Part shown: positions 45,263 to 55,295 of the stretch, piece by piece
Layout of the letters: every line of letters starts with the position of its first letter
Position numbering within the stretch: position 1 is the stretch's first letter
Assembly: GCA_963457665.1 (NCBI GenBank)
Contig: OY735202.1
Coordinates: 76,102,142-76,166,141 of the forward strand
Length of the DNA stretch: 64,000 nucleotides
Source: Thysanoteuthis rhombus
Taxonomy: Eukaryota > Mollusca > Cephalopoda > Oegopsida > Thysanoteuthidae
Reading direction: 5' to 3'
The notes under the pieces: generated by a model
The model's database searches: none
Seen by the model: only the letters and a program-made list of their open reading frames with translations
Told to the model about the DNA's origin: nothing
Position numbers and translations under genes: made by a program

Positions 45263-46230
45263 TATTGACTTGTTGCTTTCTGACCACAATTGAAGAAATC
45301 TATATGTATATATGGCAATCACTCAACTATTAGTCATTGTACAAATTTGACTTCCTCCAGATATATTAATCAGCAAAGCAATGCAGTCTCAAGTTAGAGG
45401 TTTTTGCAGTTTTTAAGAAATCAACTAAAAATTAAGACTTATCTAAATTCAGATGTAAAATATCAAAATTGGCAACACTGAAGAGAAATACTTTGAATTT
45501 GTATTATTTGATGATGGATGGAAAATTCTTCTACATGACAGCTATGGCAGACTTCTCCACACACCATAAAGCGCAGCCCCCTTCCAAACATGCACTTTAG
45601 AAACAGGCGATGCTCTAGTAATCATTAAAGGAGACAACTGTAGATCAACTTGGCTAAAGTACAGATCTTTATTACACAGTATTCCTGTTTATTACGTACC
45701 GGAATATTTATTGATGTGGCCAAGCCAACAATCTTGTTTCAATAATTGGCATATAATTAATTAACTCTATCCTCAAACTGATTGCTTGTGCATCTAAATG
45801 GATGATAATTGCCTGATGATAACTGATACATAATTAATGTCTTGCTTATTCCTTATATCTAGCCATTACCTGATGTCTGTAGTCATTATTGGACCAGTGT
45901 CAAGATGGTCTATTATCTTTTAATTGGAATTCTTGTCTTTTAGATCAGATATTCTCAACACTGTCCATATGACCTGCTTAGGGCCCTGGCACATTTGAAA
46001 GGGGTCATAAAATGAAATGATATCAAACGAATTCTCAACTATTTGTCTGTGTTGTAAGTGTACCTATTTGACATTGGGGGTGCCTGGAACATGAAAAGAG
46101 CCATTTCAGAGGCAGTGGCCAAAAAAGTGAGGAGGAGGAGGTTCCAAAGAATTTAGAGATGGAGGGAATTTAGTCAGGTGACCAAGTTTAGTGTAAGCTG
46201 GTCAAAGTAGGGATACTATGACAGTTTAGA
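45263..46230. other. Stretch with nothing recognised
   Basis: I see no supported gene or shared repeat. A purine-rich patch (GTGAGGAGGAGGAGG) lies near 46130. Confidence 0.4.
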
Positions 46231-46490
46231 GCAGTGGTTGCAAAACTGGGTCCCATGGACCCCTAGGGGTCTGACAAATAATGCTTGGGGGTCTGCAGCT
46301 GTGTTCCTTCAAAACCTATGATTGTGGATTGGATATAATTCTTGGAGAACAAAGTTAAGATAGAACTTCTAGGCTTTAACTAGCTTTATTGTTAAATAGT
46401 TAATTAGCTGTTCCAGTAACAAGTATATCCAATCTTCTATCAAGGGTGCCAAATGTATATTTCAACAAAACTTTGCGGGGAAGCAGGGGA
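46231..46490 (+). mobile_element. hAT-like non-autonomous element, 5' end
   Basis: GAGCAGTGGTTGCAAAACTG, GGTCCCATGGACCCCTAGGG, GTCTG fits the CAGTGGTTCnCAAACTGGG-type hAT terminus. The other end is not clear. No transposase. Confidence 0.6.
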
Positions 46491-47044
46491 ATCTTGAAGA
46501 AGAAAATTAATCAAAGTTGATCTTATATGTTATTTAAAATTGACTGAATAGTCTAAGAACAACTTTTCCAGACCAAATTTACTGAACTCCAGTCAATTTG
46601 CATGTACGAATTCTTTTGTTTGGCTGCAATGACCTGCAACATATATTTACATATCAGGATTGTCACCCACGTACAGTTGACAGGTACCTTTTTGTGGCAG
46701 AAATCCACATCTTTCCTCATTGTACCTGAAAATGAAATATATTCTTGTTTTTACACATGAATGAGGAATATTGCATTATACATGAGAATAAAATATATTC
46801 GTGCTATTTACAAATAAAAATAGGGATCGCATTATGACTACATACTCAACTAGATACAGTATAAGCATTGGATTGAAGGCTTGGTAGTTATGCTAAGGTC
46901 CTGTCCGTCAGAGAGGTGACCTACCAAGCCATTGACTGCCATCTCCACCTCTCTAATGCCACCATGCAGTACAATTGTGTGACAGAATGAATATTATAAA
47001 TAAAGTCCAGTCTCTGCACTTATAAGGGTGTGAATCTTGTACAT
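46491..47044. other. Stretch with nothing recognised
   Basis: Two similar AATAAAATATATTC-type lines (46733-46745 and 46788-46800) suggest a short local duplication. No gene. Confidence 0.4.
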
Positions 47045-47775
47045 TTCTATCCTTGTTTTCCCTCAATGTTCCTTGTATCAATTTTTGTCTATTTTCTTTT
47101 GTTGGACATTCTTTTCCTTCTCTTTTTCTTTTCCTTTCTCTCTACACACTTTCCTGCCTTTTCCTTTTTTCTTTCTTAGCTCGATTTTATTTCTTCTTAC
47201 TTTTACCTTGTTTGTTTTCCTTTCTTTTTCTTTTTTTTTTTTTGTCTTTCTGTTTTTTCTCTAGCTTGTTTTTTTCACTTTTCTTTCTTTTTCCCTTTCT
47301 TTTCTGTTTCTATTTTTTTGTAGATGTTTTTCTCTTTCTTTTTTCTCTTTTTCTCTCTAGCTTATTTTTTCTTTCTTTCTTTCCTTTCTTTCTCTTTTTT
47401 TTCTTTCTTTTCTGTCTTTTCAGTCTTTTTCTCTTTTTCTCTCTTCCTTTCTTTTGTTATACACATTGTTGTTTACTAATTTTTTCCTCTTTTCTTCCTT
47501 AGGTTGTGTTTTTTTTTCATTTTTATTTTTTTCTTGTTCGTTCAGTCTCTTCTTCATTTGTTCTCTCTTTCAGTTGTCCTTTTTTTTCTCTTTCTTTCTC
47601 TATACACATTTTCATTTACTACCTTTTTTCCATTTTACTTCTTCTCATCATTTTTTTTCTCCTCCCTTCTTATTTTCCTCCTTGATTTCCCTTCTCCTCC
47701 CCTATTTTCTCTCCCACATCCCTCCTTCCTTCCTTTTTTTGTTTGTTTTCATTTCTCCACTGTTGACTTCCCCTT
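47045..47775. repeat. Long polypyrimidine tract 2
   Basis: About 730 bp is dominated by T and C. Recurring landmarks show it grew from a degenerate tandem repeat: TCTCTAGCTTGTTTTTT (47261), TCTCTAGCTTATTTTTT (47354), and CTCTACACACTTTCC (47140), TTATACACATTGTTG (47457), CTATACACATTTTC (47599). The long F/L/S-rich frames (up to 149 residues) are artefacts. Confidence 0.9.
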
Positions 47776-48075
47776 TTTCCTGCAACGGAAACCCCTAGAC
47801 CGCAAATACTGATTGATTGTCAGCTGCACAGATAAGACATTCATATGTGCACACGGACATTTTTTTTCTCTCTCTCTCCTTTCTCTCAAGAATTTACTTA
47901 TATTTATCTTATTTCTACTTATGTTTTTCTCTTTTTTGCTCGTTTGCTATTACTTTTTGTATTTTTAAATTATATACTTATATCTTTCCGTCCATTCCAT
48001 TTTTATCAAACTTCGCCATCTGTTAAAAGCCTTCTTCACTTGAATCTGTGTTTTTATTTTTAGAAAATATCAACC

Positions 48076-48660
48076 AAACTGTCAACATAGGTTTCTTCAG
48101 TTTTCAAGTTGGTTTGGCTGGCTGTCTATAGATGAATGTATTGCTCAAACAGGCATCAAACTGTCAACATAGGTTTCTTCAGTTTTCAAGTTGGTTTGGC
48201 TGGCTGTCTATAGATGAATGTATTGCTCAAACAGGCATCACCGATGAAGCTAGAGGGCTGAAAATTTCAACATTTATTCCTCGTGTCAAAAAAACCTGGC
48301 AATATTGTTTTTTTGAAAAACATCAACATGGGTTCCTTCAGTTTTCAAGTTGGTCTGGTTGGCTATGTATGTATGACACATACAAGCAGCACTAATGGAA
48401 CTAGAGGGCTGAAATTGAAACATTTGCTCTTTATTGTGTCTACAAAATCATTTTTTGAAAATCCCCCTTCAGATAGTTAATGCTGAATAGGTCCCTTCGT
48501 TTGCGTTAGGCAGTATTTACGCTTGTTTTTAGAAAATTCCAACTTTTTTAGTGATCACTGCCCAAGAAAAGGCGAGAGAGGTATTTTTTTCATTGATCAC
48601 TCTGTTTTTCAATATTTTTCCCTTGGTCATGTGTCAGTTTCTATTTAGTGACTCATTGCA
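48076..48660 (+). repeat. Repeat A cluster with an exact 82-bp tandem duplication
   Basis: 48076-48157 and 48158-48239 are identical as read (AAACTGTCAACATAGGTTTC ... CAAACAGGCATC). A third, diverged 5' module follows at about 48310 (CAACATGGGTTCCTTCAGTT), then the core and a shortened 3' end (TTGGTCATGTGTCAGTTTCT). This indicates a recent tandem event inside one copy plus an older nested or tandem A insertion. Confidence 0.9.
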
Positions 48661-48699
48661 CAATTTTTTTTTTAAATATCAGCCTAGACATAGTGTAAG

Positions 48700-48905
48700 A
48701 CATTGAAGGGGGGGGCTTCACCTTACCACACTGGTCAAACACACAATGATGTGTTGGCAGTAGGAGAAGAAAAGAATACATGCTTTTCCCAAGGGCATTA
48801 GTGCAAAATTAATGCAAACTGTCTCGGCCAGAGCTTGAACCTGGCTCGACAAATCACTTCTCTGTGCCTTTACTTGTTTGCCCCACTCTGCATCTTTTAA
48901 CTCCT
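48700..48905 (-). mobile_element. tRNA-derived SINE, family S3
   Basis: The minus strand reads GGGGCAAACAAGTAAAGGCA, GAGCCAGGTTCAAGCTCTGG (clear B box GGTTCAAGCTC), and TTTTGCACTAATGCCCTTGG. Confidence 0.75.
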
Positions 48906-48919
48906 GATTTTATAGATCA

Positions 48920-49375
48920 TAATCATCATCATTACCCGTTTTAGTGTCCGTTGTTGGACATAGACCTTCCCTGAGAATTTTCAAAACATTGTCATACCAA
49001 TATTTCCTGAACCTGTCTGCATTGTCACACCATCATTTTTTCTGTCAGCCAGAGTTTTGCGCGTGAACTCTGGAGATCCAGATTGTGAGTCATGATGTCT
49101 TGCGATTGTCTGACATTCTTGCCACGTGGCCTGTCTACTGCCATTTGTGTTTTTCTAATCAATTCTTTGATATATCTGACTCCTGTTTAATCTCTAATAT
49201 AGCACTGTCTTGTAATCTCTGCATGTAGATGTTCAGCAGGATCCTCTTTCATGCATGTTGCATGGGCCTTAATTTGAGAGCCAATCCTTTTATCAGGTTC
49301 CATGTTTCAGCTCCATAAGTGACTATCGGTAATATACAGTTTCAGAGGAAGGAGACAGAAATGTTCATCTTTTGC
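48920..49375 (-). pseudogene. RTE-type LINE 3' end, truncated
   Basis: On the minus strand, near 49330-49290, the sequence encodes VTYGAETWNL. The following region carries the post-RT domain in broken frames. It ends GTCCAACAACGGACACTAAA and a GGGTAATGATGATGAT tail at 48923. It overlaps by about 40 bp with the region present in the 50.4-52.2 kb fragment, so the two are separate insertions. Confidence 0.7.
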
Positions 49376-49737
49376 TTGATGGTGATTTAAAACTTTTTTT
49401 TTTTTACTTTTTTTCCTCCTCAAAGAATGTTATCCAGATTTTAGCGGAAGCTTCCCTGGGGATGGCTGTTGCTCATGAGTAGAATTTTTTTTTTTTATTG
49501 AGTGATTTCATTATTTATGTATCAACAGTTCTGCACTTACAAACCTTCTGATTCTGTGTCGGACTATCAGATTATTAATTATTCTCTGTAACTTTTATCA
49601 AAGGTTGTATTGATTATCTATTAGTGTATAAATTGACTTCAGATTAATTAAGAACAGACAACAAAAGTAATCAGTGGATCTACAAGGTCAGGTTATATAT
49701 ACATATACACACACACACACATATATACATATATATG
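49376..49737. other. AT-rich stretch with T-runs
   Basis: T-runs are near 49398 and 49482, and a CA/TA patch at 49698-49735. Nothing else is recognised. Confidence 0.4.
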
Positions 49738-49905
49738 GGCTTCTGCTGCCATTTTGGAGGGAGGCAAAAGGATTTTCTCAAAATATATCTTTGCAGTGAT
49801 CGTGTTATTAGCAAAGAATAATACCATCTTTTTACATAGGTACATTGAGTTGGGGTTATAGAGAAGGAATTGTACAACACCATTATATCCTATTGATTAT
49901 AATGT
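49738..49905 (-). repeat. Repeat G, partial
   Basis: The reverse complement (GGTGTTGTACAATTCCTTCT, CTATAACCCCAACTCAATGT, ACCTATGTAAAAAG) aligns with 15600-15660. The GGCTTCTGCTGCCATTTTGG edge recalls 24.71 kb. Confidence 0.55.
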
Positions 49906-49987
49906 TCCAACTTTCAAACCCTTTTGCCCTGGTTGAGAAGGCCTGAAGGGAGGGTAGAACAAATGTCCTATTTGCCTCTGTCCTCAG

Positions 49988-49988
49988 A

Positions 49989-50052
<64 letters not shown>
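49988..50052. repeat. (TA)n microsatellite
   Basis: About 65 bp of uninterrupted TA, the longest pure tract in the window. Confidence 0.95.
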
Positions 50053-50053
<1 letters not shown>

Positions 50054-50144
50054 TAGCTTTGTTTAAAAAATTAGCATTCAGGAGGGTTTTCTACATCTTG
50101 CACATAATGTTGCACCGGGTAATATATTTGATAAGACAATCACA

Positions 50145-50370
50145 CATTGTCATATATCCTATTATAATTTGTAAATTTCCTTAAATTCCAATAACTTATC
50201 CAGTATTGACTCATAAATGTTCTATATTTTGGTAAGTTGTCCTACATTGACTAGTAAATGTCCTATATTCCAATAAAATGTTGTATATTCACTTGTAAAT
50301 ATCCTATATTGATTTGAAAATGTCCTATATTCTGATAATTTGTCCTATATTGACTTGTGAATGTCCCTCG
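50145..50370. repeat. Minisatellite with TGTCCTATATT units
   Basis: Units of about 20-21 bp (TGTCCTATATTNNNNTNNNAA pattern) repeat roughly ten times with substitutions, for example TGTCCTACATTGACTAGTAA, TGTCCTATATTCCAATAAAA and TGTCCTATATTGACTTGTGA. Pairs of units form a higher period of about 41 bp. Confidence 0.75.
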
Positions 50371-50424
50371 AATTTGCTTACTGAGTATAATTAGCTACTC
50401 CACAGCTTATTAATATATTATTTT

Positions 50425-50641
50425 CTCTATCAATTCTCTAATTTGTACATTGCATGATTCTCAGTCCGCGTTCTTTTTTCTCTTGCTTAGGTTCCATGTT
50501 TCAGTTCCATAAGTGACTATCGGGAGGATGCATTGGTTGTATACCCTTCTTTTTAGGATTGATGGGATCTTCTTGTTTTTGTAGGTTGAGCTTGCTCTGC
50601 TTAAGGCTTGCCATCCTTGAGTGATTCTTTGCTTGATTTCT

Positions 50642-50678
<37 letters not shown>

Positions 50679-52225
50679 TCTCATGGAGATTCATTATCCT
50701 AGTCAGATGTAGTGGTCTACTTTCTCCAGTTCTGTGTCCTCAATTTTGATCTTTGAGTTCTTATTTCTGATGTGATTTTTGTACATGATCTTTGTTTCGC
50801 TGAAGTTCGTGTGTAGGCCAACTTTCTTGCTCTCTTCATTTTTTTCATCTAGCATTAGTTGGAAGTTGTGTAGGTTCTCTGCAAAAGGCAATGTCGCCTG
50901 CAAATCTGAGGTTGCTCGGATATTTGCCGTCCATTTTGATTCCTTTGTTCTCCCAGTATGGGTTTTGGAAGATCATCTTGAGGCAGGCATTAAAGAGTTT
51001 GGGTGAGTTGGTATCATCTTGTCTTACCCCTCTTTGGAGCTGGAAGATCTCCGAGTCTTTATGTAGCCTGATGAAGGAACTGCTGTGATTGTATATATGT
51101 TTCAGCACTCTGACATATACAGGGTGTACACATTGTAACACTAGCTTTCATGACCATAGGGATTTCGACAGAGTGGAAGATCTTTTTAAAGTTGATAAAT
51201 GTTACAGTGAGTGGTAGCTTGTATTCTGCTGCTTTTTCTTTCAGCTGATTTATTGATTGCAGGTGGTCCATGGACGTGTAATTTCATCAAGTGTTCCTGT
51301 GATTTGGTTGGTGATGACTTTAGTGAAAAGTTTGTTTATGCTGTTTAGTAGGCTTATAGGTCTGTGGTTGTTTAGGTCTCCTGGGTTTCCTTTTATATAT
51401 AAAAGCATTATGATTGCAGAGTTCCAATATTCCAGGACTTTCCAGGCACAAGTTGAATAGATTAGTCAGTTTCCCAGTGATGATCTTACCCACTTTTTTG
51501 AATACATCAATGGTGATGTTGTCTGGGCCAGGGGGCTTTCCTTTCTTTGTTTGTTTCATGGCTTGTTTCACCTTCCACAGGGTTACTTTTGGGAAACCCT
51601 TGAGCTGATTGCTCAGATCTTGTGTATCCTGTTTGTTGTTTTGTAGTCCTTGTTTGGAAAAATGGGGTATTCGGTAGAATTCTTGGGCACATTCGACAAT
51701 CCTGTCTCTGTCTGTTGTTAGGTCTCCATTTCTCTCTAGTTTGCTGGTTATTAGCTTCCATCGTGAATTGAGGCCTTTGCTTATAGCTTAGAAGCCCAGA
51801 CCTTTTTTAAGAGTTGATTTGATGACTGCTGTTGTGTATCTTCTGTTTTCTCTTTGTTTCTTTTTGATTGTTTTATTTAGTGCAGTCTCTTCAATATTTT
51901 TCTCTTGTTGCTGTTGGTAGCTTAAGGTTTCTGTATATTTCCATGAGATTCCTGGTTTCATCTGAGATTTCATTGATGGTTTGTGTGCTTGTTGGTTTGT
52001 ATATTGTGGCTGTTATTTTGTTGGGTTCATTGATGTTGGTGTCAATTTCTTGTTCATTAAAAATTTTATATCTGTTTTTCAGTTCAAGTTTGAAGGATAA
52101 AGTGTGTTCTTTTGGTATGTTTAGTGGTTGCGATTTGGTGTGGAATATTTTTCTGTGTTCTTTGCAGGTGTTTACTTGCATTTTACATCTTGTCATTTTG
52201 TGGTCGCTTCCTACATTGACTTGAT
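50425..52225 (-). pseudogene. RTE-type non-LTR retrotransposon, 5'-truncated and broken
   Basis: Read on the minus strand from 52225, it starts at the very end of the endonuclease (VGSDHKMTRCKMQ). It then has the linker, RT motifs GKPPGPDNIT (about 51525), TINFKK-like FINFKKIFHSVE (about 51185), GVRQDDTNSPKLFNACL (about 51020), and the catalytic box, which is FAGD instead of FADD (50888-50903). The sequence then continues with LRFAGDIAF, NFSETKIMY, KRRVYNQCILPIVTYG and TETWNLSKR. Stops and frameshifts separate at least six pieces. A 30-base A-run (T on plus, 50644-50673) has expanded inside the frame as polylysine. There is no 3' tail. The host provides no evidence of use. Confidence 0.85.
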
Positions 52226-52259
52226 TTTAAATGTTTATATTTTATCTATGTCAAATAAA

Positions 52260-53755
52260 TATTGAATAATAGAATCGCTGTTTGACAGATGGAAAGAAAA
52301 AGTACTCGGATTTGCAAATGAAAAAATCCAATGGATGAAACGTTTTAAACACCCTCGAAAAATGAGTCCGGCTTGAAAGAATTCTTAAGTGTTAGCAGAT
52401 CTCTCAGAACATTGAAATAAATTTGTTATGTTCCTGATTAATAAAGCTACAAATGATATAGCATATACATGTAAAAAATATTATATTCTAAGTATATTTC
52501 TGAAGTAGGTTTAATAAGAACACCATCATCCATGTATAAAGTATCTTCTTGTGAACATGATATTTTATTTAATAACATTATATTTTGTTAAAAGTGAGGA
52601 CTTGAGATATATGAAAAATATACAAAAGTTACCAATTATGTATTGGATACTTCAAATGCATAAAAATCCAATTGGTGGTTGTTTTATTGTAGCCTCTGGG
52701 GATTGTAGCACTAAAGCTCTCAGCAAAGTTGTTTCTAAAATTTTTAATTTAATATTTAATCAAATACTGAAATTCCATAGTAAAAGTAAATTCTATAATA
52801 ATTTAACTCTCTTTTTGGCAGTTGAAGAAAAATTGGGTATCATAAATACCTGAAAAGTGGCTAAATCTATCTCAACCTATGATTTTAGAAGACATAAATT
52901 CCTCATGAAGATTAAATTAAAGAATTGAATAAGGTAATAGACTTTACATTTGCAGGAGGAAATAATAGAGTTATTGAGTTTACCAACTCTAAAGCTTTCT
53001 GATGTGGAAACGAGAATAAGCAAGACTTACTTTATGTGTTCTACTCTTGAGGCAATTGTTAGTCATCTTACTACAGAATGTTACTTAAAGATAGGAAATG
53101 AATTATTTCACCAGATCATAGGTGTCCCAAGGGGAGTTGATCCTAGGCCTCATTTGGCAAATTTGTATTTACATAGAGATGAATATATATATTCACGTTG
53201 TCTTTAATTAGAACTTATAAAAAGCGAGCATATCCATTTTTAGCTTGTACCTGTTTTATTGATGACTCATGTTCTCTTAATGATGGAGAATTCAGAGAAT
53301 CTTGCTATAGTGCTGTTTACCCTAAGCTTGAACTCTAGTGTGAACATAACAGAATGCTAGCAATGTTCCTAGATTTGAATGCTGAAGTCGAGGATGGAGT
53401 CTATAAATTGTCTGATAATTGTTTGAAACTCATTTCCGTTCCACATTGTATGTATGCCATTTAGAACAATTAGTATTCCATCTTATGTATTTTACGAGAC
53501 TATATCATCAGAATATTCAAGAATAGCGGAAGCTACACTTAGTATTATTGATTTTATATCTAAAGTTGTTTCTTTAGTTGTAAGAATGGTCAAAAGAGGC
53601 GGCAAAATTTGTAGAATTTTTAGATGATTTAATAAAGCCATGACTAAACATCCTGATCCCTTTAAAATGTATCAGTCTGACTATAATGAAATATCAAAAA
53701 TTAAAGAATATGTTAATGAGAGTATGAAAATAGAATAAATGAATAATGTATATTA
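52260..53755 (+). pseudogene. Penelope-like reverse transcriptase relic
   Basis: Across three frames the pieces line up with an RT family found in Penelope-like and Hydra-type elements: NKATNDIAYTCKKYYI (about 52440), VGLIRTPSSMYKVSSCEHDI (about 52507), LPIMYWILQMHKNPIGGCFI and ASGDCSTKALSKVVSKIFNL (52630-52760). Then follow ECYLKIGNELFHQIIGVPRG (about 53075-53140), DPRPHLANLYLH, and the catalytic box FIDD (53255-53266) with SLNDGEF behind it. EHNRMLAMFLDLNAEVEDGV follows after a stop. The final part (53640-53740) contains KAMTKHPDPFKMYQSDYNE. About ten stops or frameshifts are present and no GIY-YIG nuclease was seen. The clade name is from memory of motif order, not a search. Confidence 0.7.
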
Positions 53756-54689
53756 AAATAGATAAATTTTTTTATCAATGTTAGGGGAATTAGGTTACCA
53801 AAAGAGATGGATCTAGTCTTTGTCAGTGTGAAAGATCATTTTATTGACCAGAACCATGGAAAAGGGAAAACATTTGGCTCTGGTCATTTGCCTGACTGAT
53901 AGGTAGTTGGATGGGTTAGGAGAACAAACACGGAATGCTAAGTAACAAATTGTCCCAATGTATTAATGGAATAGCCCATTGAGGTCTTACTACTGGCAAG
54001 AAAGTGGTTTTGTTTTGTTTCAAACATGTATATAAGGATAATTTATTTGATAATTTAAAGGAAAAAACAAGTTGATGGAAGCTTGATGGTATATAACATG
54101 GAAAAATTAACTTTTAGGTTAGAGAAAAAATTGTCAAATTCTTCAATTGAATGTATTGGAATAAAATTGACTCAAAGAAAATTTTTTATTAGTATTCTTA
54201 AAGATGATATCTGAAGCTGATTTGAGTCCAGTCTGAAATTAGAACCAACACAATGGATATAATATTCGCTTGGGTGAGCACCCATTAGAAGTGACACGAA
54301 CAATGAATCATGTCTGTTGTTATGTTTATTGATCCCTCGTTGCTAAATACATTTTTGGGTAACCTATTCAAGTAAACCCTGTCTAAGAAAAGTTGAATGA
54401 TGTGTAGTATAAAATAACATCCATATACAATACATTATGATAATACTCTACAAGAAATAACAAACTACTTGTATGAAATAAGCTATATATTAAAATCATA
54501 GCTGAAAAGGAGGTGATGTTTGATCAACACTGTTTGGATGTCATGTTAATATAACTGTTTTGTTTTTAAAATCATCAAAACAGTTGTAAACTGCTGATCC
54601 CCCAATAGAAAGTTTACATGTAGTACCAAAATGATGGAGTCTATGTAAAACATTAAAAAAAAAAAACACTGAAGAAAATCATATGAATT
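53756..54689. other. AT-rich stretch after the Penelope-like relic
   Basis: It may include 3' non-coding parts of the element; no clear end or terminal repeat was found. Broken frames around 54090-54210 (LTFRLEKKLSNSSIEC and similar) look faintly protein-like but unrecognised. Confidence 0.4.
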
Positions 54690-54810
54690 ACATCGATATT
54701 GGAAAATAAGTGACAGGAGTGACACGAAAAAAATTTTTTGAGAAGTTTTTTAATGTTTTTAGTGTTCAAAGCTGTAAAGCTTTCTAGACTATATATATAA
54801 TCCAAGAATT
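54690..54810 (+). repeat. Repeat I copy 2
   Basis: TTGGAAAATAAGTGACAGGA and AAAGCTGTAAAGCTTTCTAG plus ACTATATATA match 22.14-22.26 kb. Confidence 0.55.
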
Positions 54811-54824
54811 GTTCAGGCTGTTAG

Positions 54825-55022
54825 AAACCGTCAATCAGAACAGTCAACACAGATTTCTTCAGTTTTGAAGCTAGTGTAGCTGGCTTGCTATGTATGTGTT
54901 TATTAAGTGTACAGGCAGCATCAATGGAGCTAGATGGCTGAAAATTCAAATATTTGCTCCTTATTATGTCGGCAAAAGATGTTGGTCATGTGATGGTTTG
55001 CATTGAATGTCTGACCAGACAT
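54825..55022 (+). repeat. Repeat A ends, core deleted
   Basis: The 5' module (TTAGAAACCGTCAATCAGAA ... CTCCTTATTATGTC) is joined directly to the 3' module (GGCAAAAGATGTTGGTCATG). It ends GAATGTCTGACCAGACATG. The join lies at 54970. Confidence 0.85.
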
Positions 55023-55064
55023 GGTAAGCCTACTTGTTTGTTACTACCACAACATTTTGGGCAA

Positions 55065-55295
55065 TCTATTCCCGCTTGGATGATGGAATGGTTAGCATGT
55101 CTGTCTCACATGCAGAAGGTCACAGGGTTTGATTCCTGGTACAGGCAAAGAGTGTGGAAAACTCTTCATAGGATGAATTTCCCTGTGCACCCTGCAGTTA
55201 ATTGAGCACACTCCAAGCTGTGTGATTGGCATGTATTGATCAACTTACAATTGCATCCAACCCTGGACAAAAAGGCATGACTGCATTACTCATCG
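55065..55295 (+). mobile_element. tRNA-derived SINE, family S1
   Basis: TGGAATGGTTAGCATGTCTG (A box region) and CACAGGGTTTGATTCCTGGT (B box GGTTTGATTCC) are followed by GAGTGTGGAAAACTCTTCAT and CCCTGTGCACCCTGCAGTTA. It is the only plus-strand copy of S1 here. Confidence 0.8.

Noticed and set aside
47037..47812. Phe/Leu/Ser-rich frames up to 149 codons, resembling membrane segments
   Set aside because: They are direct translations of a polypyrimidine tract, in several frames at once.
50145..50370. CRISPR-like regular repeat spacing
   Set aside because: The units are contiguous degenerate minisatellite repeats with no unique spacers, in a eukaryotic context.
48920..52225. One LINE interrupted by a 1-kb insertion (49.4-50.4 kb)
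   Set aside because: The two fragments overlap in the element's coordinates (both contain the TYG.ETWNL region), so they are separate insertions.
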